NCBI GenBank assembly: GCA_964490725.1
Contig: CAZBDU010000088.1
Coordinates: 1 to 23,827, forward strand
Direction: 5' to 3'
DNA: 23,827 bases
Source of the DNA: CAZBDU01 sp964490725
Lineage (GTDB): Bacteria > Spirochaetota > Spirochaetia > SZUA-6 > DRHE01
Positions 15,127-21,381 of the stretch are shown one piece after another. Below the pieces are notes generated by a model. It worked only from the letters and a program-made list of their open reading frames with translations. It was not told the origin of the DNA and did no database searches. The position numbers and the translations under genes are program-made. Each line of letters begins with the position of its first letter. Position 1 is the first letter of the stretch.

Positions 15127-16422
15127 ATGAGACGAGCCAGAATTGTCTTCGTGCCGCTACTGGCGGCGCTGCTGCTGGCGCCGGCTGCGATATTCGCCGG
15201 CGGGAAGACCGAGCAGCCTTCGCCGCAGCCAAGCGCTCAGCCGAGCGCGTCCACCGAGCAGGGGACGATCAAGATCGGCATCATCGCTCCGACCACCGGC
15301 AACTTCGCCTTCAACGGACAGACGATGATCAACGGCTGGAAGCTGTGGTGGGACGCGAACGGCTACACCGTGGCCGGGCGCAAGGTGGAGATGTACTACG
15401 AAGACGACGCCGGCAATCCGGATACCTCACTCACCAAAGCCCGCCTGCTGGTGGAGCAGCGGGGAGTGAACATGCTGGTGGGCTGCCTGACCGCCAACAG
15501 CGGTCTTGCAGTTGCCGGCTACATGAAGACGCAGAAGATCCCCTATTTCATTCCCATCGTGTCCGCCGACGACCTCACGCAGCGCGATCGCATTCCCAAC
15601 GTGGTGCGGATTGCGGGATGGACGAGCAGCCAGCCGAGCCACCCGGCCGGCGAATGGGCCTATCAGCAGGGGTATCGGACCGTGGTGACCATCGCCCACG
15701 ACTTCGCCTTTGGCTGGGAAACGATCGGTGGGTTTACGCACACCTTCTCCGACGCCGGCGGCAAGGTCCTGAAGCAGATCTGGAATCCCATCGGCGTCCC
15801 CGATTTCAGCCCCTACATAGCACAGATCGCGCAGCTGAAGCCGGACATCGTCTTCACCGAAGAGTCCGGCGGCGACGCCATCAAGTTCATCAAGGCGTGG
15901 ACCGACTTCGGCCTGAAAGGCAAGATCAAGCTTCTGACGAACGAGACCACTCTGGATCAGTCCGTGCTGAACGCCATCGGTGAGCCGGCCCTGGATCTGG
16001 AATCCGTCGCGCACTATGCGGACGGCCGCCAGGATTCCGCTACCCAGACCTTCGTGGACAAGTACTACAGCCAGTACCAGGCGATACCCTCTTACTACGC
16101 CGCCGACATGTACACCGCAGCGCAGATCTTGACCGACGCAATCAAGAAGGTGAACGGCAACGTGGAGGATACCACCAACTTCATCAAGACGGTGCAGGGC
16201 ATTCAGCTGCCGGATACTCCAATGGGACCCCAGAAGATGGGCCCCTACGGCAATCCGGTCCAGAACATCTACCTGCGGAAGGTCGTAAAGGGGCCGCATG
16301 ATCTCCTCTGGAACGAGGTGGTCCATACGTGGGAGAACGTCTCGCAGTTCTGGAACTTCAGCCCGGAGGCCTTTCTGAAGGAGCCGGTTTACAGTCGCGA
16401 GTATCAGGGAATCAAGCAGTAG
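15127..16422 (+). CDS. livK: Periplasmic substrate-binding protein of the Liv/HAAT importer
   Basis: This 431-residue protein is the type I periplasmic binding protein (Peripla_BP_6, LivK-like) of the importer. A signal peptide (R2-R3, hydrophobic 7-23) ends in A-I-F-A before G-G-K-T-E, an arrangement typical of spirochaete binding proteins. There is no lipobox cysteine. A linker rich in P, S, Q and A (about 28-43) leads to the domain start T-I-K-I-G-I-I-A-P-T-T-G. The middle has A-H-D-F-A-F-G-W-E, where ligand contacts usually lie, and F-S-P-Y-I-A-Q-I follows. The ligand cannot be inferred. It is flanked by hairpins and has AAGGAG nine bases before ATG, which together suggest high expression relative to the other subunits. 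Confidence 0.92.
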   Translation: MRRARIVFVPLLAALLLAPAAIFAGGKTEQPSPQPSAQPSASTEQGTIKIGIIAPTTGNFAFNGQTMINGWKLWWDANGYTVAGRKVEMYYEDDAGNPDTSLTKARLLVEQRGVNMLVGCLTANSGLAVAGYMKTQKIPYFIPIVSADDLTQRDRIPNVVRIAGWTSSQPSHPAGEWAYQQGYRTVVTIAHDFAFGWETIGGFTHTFSDAGGKVLKQIWNPIGVPDFSPYIAQIAQLKPDIVFTEESGGDAIKFIKAWTDFGLKGKIKLLTNETTLDQSVLNAIGEPALDLESVAHYADGRQDSATQTFVDKYYSQYQAIPSYYAADMYTAAQILTDAIKKVNGNVEDTTNFIKTVQGIQLPDTPMGPQKMGPYGNPVQNIYLRKVVKGPHDLLWNEVVHTWENVSQFWNFSPEAFLKEPVYSREYQGIKQ

Positions 16423-16441
16423 ATCGCCTTCAGGCGCGCAG

Positions 16442-16485
16442 GCGGGCGCCCGGCGCGGGCTTCGGCTCCGCGGCCGGACGCCCGC
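16442..16485 (+). promoter_or_regulatory. GC-rich hairpin between binding-protein and ATPase genes
   Basis: GCGGGCG (16442-16448) pairs with CGCCCGC (16479-16485), and inner segments, including CCGGC (16450-16454) with GCCGG (16473-16477), extend it imperfectly towards a TTCGG-containing loop. No T tract follows. Lying right after the binding-protein gene, it may protect that gene's mRNA 3' end or attenuate transcription into the ATPase genes. Confidence 0.5.
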
Positions 16486-16506
16486 ATCCCATTGCTGGAG
16501 TGAATG

Positions 16507-17286
16507 ATGAGTGACGGTGCCGCAACTCCGCTCGGACCAGACCCGGCGCTGGCGCTGCAGCTGGAAAACCTGTCGAAGGCCTTCGGAGCGCTTCGCGCGG
16601 TGGACGGGGTCAGCCTCGGCGTGCCGGCCGGGCAGCGGCGTGCGATCATCGGTCCCAACGGAGCCGGGAAGACCACGGTCTTCAATCTGATTTCAGGCGA
16701 GCTGCCGCCCAGTGGGGGCCGCATCCTGCTGTTCGGACAGGACGTCACGCGCATGCCCCCTTTTCGGCGCGTGGCCCTGCGGTTGGGACGCACCTACCAG
16801 ATCACGAACGTCTTTCAAGGGTTGACCGTCGAGGAGAACGTGCTTCTGGCGGCACAGGGCCTTTCGAAGACGAAATTCACCCTGTTCGGAGCTTTGCCCT
16901 CCTCAGGCCCGGTGCGGGCAGCGGTGGTGCGGGCCATGGAGGCCACCGGTTTGGCCGAGAAGGCGCACGTGCCGGCCAGGGAGCTGTCGTATGGAGAGCA
17001 GCGCCAGCTGGAGCTGGCTCTGGCGCTGGCCACGGATCCGAAGGTGCTGATGCTCGACGAGCCGGCGGCCGGTCTGTCGGCTACGGAGCGCACGCGCATC
17101 GCGGCCCTGATCCGCAGCCTGCCTTCGACGCTGACCGTCGTGCTCATCGAGCACGACATGGACCTGGCGCTCGGGTTGGTGGACATGGTGACCTGCCTGC
17201 ATTTCGGCGAGGTGATCGCCGAAGGCAGCCCCGATGCGATCCGGGAGAACCCGACGGTGCAGGAAATCTACCTGGGAGCGGAGTAG
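16507..17286 (+). CDS. livG: Liv/HAAT-type ABC transporter ATPase (LivG-like)
   Basis: This 259-residue ATPase energises the importer from the cytoplasmic side. Walker A is G49-P-N-G-A-G-K-T, the signature is L160-S-Y-G-E-Q, Walker B is V180-L-M-L-D-E-P and the switch histidine is in I-E-H-D-M-D. The sequence R-T-Y-Q-I-T-N-V-F-Q in the Q-loop region and A-A-G-L-S after Walker B are typical of LivG. Two ATG codons are adjacent in frame (16504 and 16507); GGAG at 16497-16500 is six bases before the second, so I prefer it, and the difference is one residue. The next gene starts two bases after its stop. Confidence 0.92.
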   Translation: MSDGAATPLGPDPALALQLENLSKAFGALRAVDGVSLGVPAGQRRAIIGPNGAGKTTVFNLISGELPPSGGRILLFGQDVTRMPPFRRVALRLGRTYQITNVFQGLTVEENVLLAAQGLSKTKFTLFGALPSSGPVRAAVVRAMEATGLAEKAHVPARELSYGEQRQLELALALATDPKVLMLDEPAAGLSATERTRIAALIRSLPSTLTVVLIEHDMDLALGLVDMVTCLHFGEVIAEGSPDAIRENPTVQEIYLGAE

Positions 17287-17288
17287 CC

Positions 17289-18008
17289 ATGCTGGAGATT
17301 CGCGGCTTGCACAGCTACTACGGGGGGGCCCACGTTCTGCGGGGAGTATCGTTGACGGTGCCCGAGGGAGCGGTGGTGGCCCTCCTGGGACGCAACGGTA
17401 TGGGCAAGACCACGCTGATTCGATCGGTGATGGGCACCACGCCTCCGACGGTGCGGCAGGGAAGCATCCTGTACAGGGGACAGGAGCTGGTGGGCAAACC
17501 CCCGCACGAGATCGCCCGGCGCGGGCTGGGACTGGTGCCCCAGGGGCGGCGCCTGTTCCCCTCGCTCACGGTGCACGAGCACCTGACGGTGGCCGCCCGA
17601 CCGCCGCGCACGGTGTCCGGCACCCGGGTGGACTGGACGCCTGAACGCATCTACGAACTGTTCCCCCGTTTGGCGGAACGGAGGTCCCACCGGGGCAGTC
17701 AGCTGAGCGGCGGGGAACGCCAGATGCTCGCCATCGCCCGCGCACTGACCACGAACGCGGATCTGCTTCTCATGGACGAGCCTTCCGAGGGCCTGGCCCC
17801 CATCATGGTGCGCCAGCTGCGCAGCGACTTTCAGGCGCTGAAGGAGTCGGGAGTGCCGATCTTCCTGGTGGAGCAGAACGTGGGGCTGGCGCTGGCGGTG
17901 GCCGACCAGGTCTTCATCATCGAACGCGGGCAGGTGGTCTACAAGGGGGGGCCGGGGGAGCTGGCCTCCGACGTGGAGACGAAGCGCAAGTACCTGGGCG
18001 TGGCCTAG
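17289..18008 (+). CDS. livF: Liv/HAAT-type ABC transporter ATPase (LivF-like)
   Basis: This 239-residue ATPase is the second nucleotide-binding subunit. Walker A is G34-R-N-G-M-G-K-T, the signature is L139-S-G-G-E-R, and Walker B is L160-L-M-D-E-P followed by S-E-G-L-A-P, the LivF hallmark. G81-L-V-P-Q-G-R-R-L-F-P is the usual Q-loop region. The switch region reads V-E-Q-N-V, with glutamine in place of histidine before N-V, as is normal for LivF. It is joined to the LivG gene with a two-base gap and is followed after 33 bases by the hydrolase gene, which probably shares the transcript. Confidence 0.93.
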   Translation: MLEIRGLHSYYGGAHVLRGVSLTVPEGAVVALLGRNGMGKTTLIRSVMGTTPPTVRQGSILYRGQELVGKPPHEIARRGLGLVPQGRRLFPSLTVHEHLTVAARPPRTVSGTRVDWTPERIYELFPRLAERRSHRGSQLSGGERQMLAIARALTTNADLLLMDEPSEGLAPIMVRQLRSDFQALKESGVPIFLVEQNVGLALAVADQVFIIERGQVVYKGGPGELASDVETKRKYLGVA

Positions 18009-18041
18009 GAGTCTGGATAGGAGTTTGGAGGGTAACCTGTC

Positions 18042-19790
18042 GTGGATATGAGAGAGCAGAGCGTCGTTGCCGGCAACATGCGCATCGACTGGGACGTCCC
18101 CGTGGAGATCGACGACGGAACGGTTCTGCGGGCCGACGTCTATCGACCCGTCGAGGAGGGCAGGTATCCGGTCATCCTGTCCTACGGCCCCTACGGCAAG
18201 GGGATGCCCTTCCAGGTGGGATACAAGGATCAGTGGCGGATCATGGCGGAGAAACATCCCGACGTGACCGCCGGCTCCTCGAACAAGTATCAGAACTGGG
18301 AGGTCTGCGATCCCGAGAAGTGGGTGGTCCACGGCTACGCGTGCGTGCGCGTGGACTCCCGGGGCGCCGGGCGGTCCCCCGGGAGCATCGACATCTTCTC
18401 CCCCCGGGAGACGCAGGACCTGTACGGCTGCATCGAGTGGGCCGCCCGGCAGCCGTGGAGCAGCGGGAAGATCGGGCTGAACGGGATTTCCTACTACGCC
18501 ATGAACCAATGGCACGTCGCCTCCCGCCAGCCCCCTCACCTTGCCGCCATGTGCGCGTGGGAGGGCGCCGCCGACTTCTACCGGGATATCGTGCGCCACG
18601 GGGGCATCGCCTCGCTCACCTTCTGGGAAAACTGGTACACCACACAGGTGGTGCATCTGGAGCACGGCTACGGAGAGCGCGGCTTCGTGGATCCCAACAG
18701 CGGCCTCCTGGTGTCGGGACCCGAGACCCTGAGCGATGCGGAGCTGGCGGACAGCCGGGTGGACCTTTCGGGCAAGGTGCTGGCCCATCCCCTGGACGGG
18801 CCCTTCTACCGTGAGCGTTCGCCGGAGTGGTCCAGGATCGAAGTGCCCCTGCTCTCGGCGGCCAACTGGGGCGGTCAGGGGCTGCATCCCCGGGGCAACT
18901 TCGAGGGGTTCACCCAGTCGGCGTCGAAAATGAAGTGGCTGGAGGTTCACGGGTTGGAGCACTGGACGGCGTTCTACACCGACTACGGCCGGGAGCTCCA
19001 GCTGCGGTTCTTCGACCGCTTCCTGAAGGGGCTGGACAACGGCTGGGACAGCCAGCCCCGGGTTCAGCTGCAGGTCCGGCACATCGACCGGTTCGTGCAG
19101 CGTTCGGAGGACCAATGGCCCCTTGCCCGGACGCGCTGGACCAGGCTCTACCTGGACCCGGCGCGGCGGATGCTCCAGTGGCAGCCCCTCGGGGAGGAAG
19201 CGAGTATCTCCTACGGGGCCATGGGCGAGGGGGTCACCTTCGTGACCGCTCCCCTGGCCGAGGAGTCCGAGGTCACCGGGCCGGCGGCGCTGAAGCTGTT
19301 CCTTGCCTCCTCCACGATCGACGCGGACGTGTTTGCCGTGCTGCGGGTGTTCGATCCGGCGGGCGACGAGGTGGATTTCCAGGGCGCCCTGGATCCGCAC
19401 ACCCCGATCGCCAACGGGTGGCTCAGAGCTTCTCATCGCAAGCTGGACCCCAGGCTGACGAAGGAATACCGCCCCTACCACACGCACGACGAGTACCAGC
19501 CGCTGGTTCGCGGAGAGGTCTACGAGCTGGACGTGGAGATCTGGCCGACAAGCATCGTCGTCCCGGCGGGGCACCGAATCGCCCTGACGCTTCTGGGCAA
19601 GGATTTCCAGCGGCCCTCCACAGGGGTGGAGGGGGGGCTGGGCACGGTGCTCAACCCCATGCGCGGCTCCGGGCCCTTCCTGCACGACAATCCCCTGGAC
19701 AGGCCCGCAGAGATCTTCGACAACGAGCACACGATCTACGGCGGCGGCGGCCGCAGCTCCTACCTGCTGCTGCCGGTGATTCCCTCGTAG
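18042..19790 (+). CDS. CocE/NonD-type serine hydrolase (S15-like)
   Basis: This 582-residue protein has an alpha/beta hydrolase domain like X-Pro dipeptidyl-peptidase S15 and cocaine esterase. Residues 20-60 show D-G-T-V-L-R-A-D-V-Y-R-P, residues 104-112 D-S-R-G-A-G-R-S, and the nucleophile is S150 in G-I-S-Y. The histidine is probably H307 (H-G-L-E-H-W), and a C-terminal jelly-roll domain follows (about 350-575). At the site where CocE has the acid residue (G-W-x-D), this protein reads A-A-N-W-G-G-Q-G, so the catalytic acid is not obvious. No signal peptide is visible, so it is presumably cytoplasmic. The substrate may be an ester or amide linked to the cluster's compound. The GTG start has GGAGGG nine bases upstream; an ATG two codons later has poorer spacing. 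Confidence 0.88.
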   Translation: MDMREQSVVAGNMRIDWDVPVEIDDGTVLRADVYRPVEEGRYPVILSYGPYGKGMPFQVGYKDQWRIMAEKHPDVTAGSSNKYQNWEVCDPEKWVVHGYACVRVDSRGAGRSPGSIDIFSPRETQDLYGCIEWAARQPWSSGKIGLNGISYYAMNQWHVASRQPPHLAAMCAWEGAADFYRDIVRHGGIASLTFWENWYTTQVVHLEHGYGERGFVDPNSGLLVSGPETLSDAELADSRVDLSGKVLAHPLDGPFYRERSPEWSRIEVPLLSAANWGGQGLHPRGNFEGFTQSASKMKWLEVHGLEHWTAFYTDYGRELQLRFFDRFLKGLDNGWDSQPRVQLQVRHIDRFVQRSEDQWPLARTRWTRLYLDPARRMLQWQPLGEEASISYGAMGEGVTFVTAPLAEESEVTGPAALKLFLASSTIDADVFAVLRVFDPAGDEVDFQGALDPHTPIANGWLRASHRKLDPRLTKEYRPYHTHDEYQPLVRGEVYELDVEIWPTSIVVPAGHRIALTLLGKDFQRPSTGVEGGLGTVLNPMRGSGPFLHDNPLDRPAEIFDNEHTIYGGGGRSSYLLLPVIPS

Positions 19791-19909
19791 ACTCGCAGGT
19801 CGGCCGCCGGATGGCGCCGCGGCGGTGTACGCGCCAGCGGCAGAGGCCGCGCCGCCTGCCGCGCCGCCGCTTGCGGCAGCACGGCCGTGCACCGGCGCGG
19901 CCCTGCGCC

Positions 19910-19931
19910 CTTGATTCCCGCTTGATTCCCG
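19910..19931 (+). repeat. Tandem 11-base direct repeat
   Basis: CTTGATTCCCG occurs twice back to back (19910-19920 and 19921-19931). The second copy supplies the TTGATT used as the -35 box. It may be a small tandem duplication or a pair of activator half-sites spaced by one helical turn. Confidence 0.6.
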
Positions 19932-19950
19932 CGTCTTTCGACGCTACACT
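19922..19950 (+). promoter_or_regulatory. Candidate promoter of the TetR-exporter operon
   Basis: TTGATT (19922-19927) and TACACT (19945-19950) have the ideal 17-base spacer and each match the sigma-70 consensus at 4 of 6 positions. The operator-like palindrome follows nine bases later, where transcription would begin. Confidence 0.6.
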
Positions 19951-19958
19951 CGTAATAG

Positions 19959-19972
19959 ACTGACTGGTCAGT
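19959..19972 (+). promoter_or_regulatory. Palindromic TetR-type operator
   Basis: ACTGAC-TG-GTCAGT is a perfect inverted repeat with six-base arms and a two-base centre, placed near the expected transcription start. The G-A-C...G-T-C pattern resembles operators of many TetR-family repressors. It lies 37 bases before the preferred start of a TetR gene, so autorepression is the natural inference. Confidence 0.65.
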
Positions 19973-19993
19973 TTACTATGGTTGATCCTGGTT

Positions 19994-19998
19994 GGAGG
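19994..19998 (+). promoter_or_regulatory. Ribosome-binding site for the TetR gene
   Basis: GGAGG lies 11 bases before GTG at 20010. A TTG at 19992 overlaps this site and cannot use it, so GTG at 20010 is preferred. Confidence 0.5.
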
Positions 19999-20009
19999 CA
20001 GATTCCAGA

Positions 20010-20651
20010 GTGTCGCCCAGGCCGGATGTAAGCCGCGAGAGGAGATCCGAGATCCTCGACGCGGCGATCCGCGTGTTCGCTCGCCTGGGGTTCAAGGGAG
20101 CCCGGATGGACGACATCGTCCGGGAGTCCAGCCTGAGCAAGGGAACGCTGTACTGGTACTTCAAGAGCAAGGACGCCATCATCGCGGCGGTCATGGAGCG
20201 CCTGTTCGCTCCGGAGGTGGCCGAGCTGGAGCGCCGGGCCCGCATGGAGGGGCCGGCCGCCGAACGGCTGCTGGAGTTCGCCCGGGCGACCGCTCGGGAG
20301 ATCCAGGGGATGATGCGGGTGATCCCCATCACCTTCGAGTTCTACTCCCTGGCGTTCCGCAACAAGGCGGTGCGGCGCGTGGTGAGGCGCTTCTTCACGA
20401 TCTTCGTGAAAAGCCTCCAGGCCGTCATCGAGCAGGGGGTGGAGCGCGGCGAGTTTCGGGCCACCGACGCCCGGGAAAGCGCGGCCACCATCGGCGCGGT
20501 GATCGAAGGGACCTTCCTGCTGTGGGTCTTCGATCGCCGCATGCTGGCCCTGGACGGGCAGATCGAGGCGGGGGTGCGGCTCATCCTGGCCGGCCTCGAG
20601 CGGGGGCGCGGCGGCCCTGACAACCGGGACTGGCAGACGGGGAGGAGTTGA
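20010..20651 (+). CDS. TetR/AcrR-family transcriptional repressor
   Basis: This 213-residue regulator begins with the TetR DNA-binding domain. R12-S-E-I-L-D-A-A-I-R-V-F-A-R-L-G-F is helix 1, and the helix-turn-helix runs over about residues 32-53 (M-D-D-I-V-R-E-S, S-L-S-K-G-T-L-Y-W-Y-F-K-S-K). The C-terminal domain, rich in helix and hydrophobic residues, should bind a small ligand. A palindrome resembling its operator overlaps the start region of its own promoter. Its stop overlaps the next ATG by one base (TGATG), tying it to an ABC exporter. The likely role is autoregulated repression of the exporter, relieved by an exported compound. A longer version from TTG at 19992 is possible. Confidence 0.9.
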   Translation: MSPRPDVSRERRSEILDAAIRVFARLGFKGARMDDIVRESSLSKGTLYWYFKSKDAIIAAVMERLFAPEVAELERRARMEGPAAERLLEFARATAREIQGMMRVIPITFEFYSLAFRNKAVRRVVRRFFTIFVKSLQAVIEQGVERGEFRATDARESAATIGAVIEGTFLLWVFDRRMLALDGQIEAGVRLILAGLERGRGGPDNRDWQTGRS

Positions 20652-21370
20652 TGTCGAGGGCCATCATCCGTTTCGATTCGGTCACCAAGGACTACCAGAT
20701 GGGTACGGTCACGGTCCAGGCGGTGCGCGGGCTGGACCTGGAGGTGCCCCGGGGGGAGCTGGCCGTCATCCTGGGCCCATCGGGATGCGGCAAGACCACC
20801 ACCCTCAACCTGGCCGGCGGCCTGGACCGGCCCACCTCGGGGAAAGTGCTGGTGGACGGGCAGGACATCGCCCGGCTGGGCGAGCGAGAGCTCACCCGCT
20901 ACCGGCGCAGCAAGGTGGGGTTCGTGTTCCAGTTCTTCAACCTGATTCCCACCCTGTCGGCGGCGGAGAACGTGGAGCTGGCCCTGGCGCTGGTGGACGG
21001 AAGGCGGGACAGCCGCAGGCGGGCCCTGGAGCTGCTCGAGCTGGTGGGGCTGCCGGAGCGGGCCGGCCACTTCCCTTCCCAGCTGTCCGGCGGGGAGCAG
21101 CAGCGAGTGGCCATCGCGCGGGCGCTGGCCAACCGGCCGGCGGTCCTGCTGTGCGACGAGCCCACCGGAAACCTGGACGTGGAGACGGGCCGCCAGGTTC
21201 TGGGAGTCATCCGCGAGCTCAACCGCGAGGAGGGGGCCACGGTGCTCCTGGTGACCCACAACAGCGCCATCGCAGCGATGGGGGACCGGATCGTGCGGCT
21301 GCGCAGCGGCCGCCTCGACCACGTGGAAGCGGTGGCGGAGCCCCTCGAGGTCAGCCGGCTGAGCTGGTAG
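20651..21370 (+). CDS. MacB/LolD-type ABC transporter ATPase
   Basis: This 239-residue ATPase belongs to the MacB/LolD/FtsE-like group that partners FtsX-type permeases. Walker A is G42-P-S-G-C-G-K-T, the signature is L145-S-G-G-E-Q, Walker B is V165-L-L-C-D-E-P, and the D-loop and switch follow as T-G-N-L-D and V-T-H-N. The Q-loop region F91-V-F-Q-F-F-N-L-I-P-T-L is characteristic. ATG at 20651 overlaps the TetR stop, with GGAGGAG just upstream; a TTG one codon earlier is unlikely. Together with the next gene it probably forms an exporter or a lipid/lipoprotein-moving machine of the inner membrane. Confidence 0.93.
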   Translation: MSRAIIRFDSVTKDYQMGTVTVQAVRGLDLEVPRGELAVILGPSGCGKTTTLNLAGGLDRPTSGKVLVDGQDIARLGERELTRYRRSKVGFVFQFFNLIPTLSAAENVELALALVDGRRDSRRRALELLELVGLPERAGHFPSQLSGGEQQRVAIARALANRPAVLLCDEPTGNLDVETGRQVLGVIRELNREEGATVLLVTHNSAIAAMGDRIVRLRSGRLDHVEAVAEPLEVSRLSW

Positions 21371-21381
21371 GGAGAGCGGAA

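Noticed and set aside
17268..19892. 874-codon minus-strand open frame opposite the LivF and hydrolase genes
   Set aside because: Same GC-driven shadow effect. Both plus-strand genes in this region have intact catalytic motifs.
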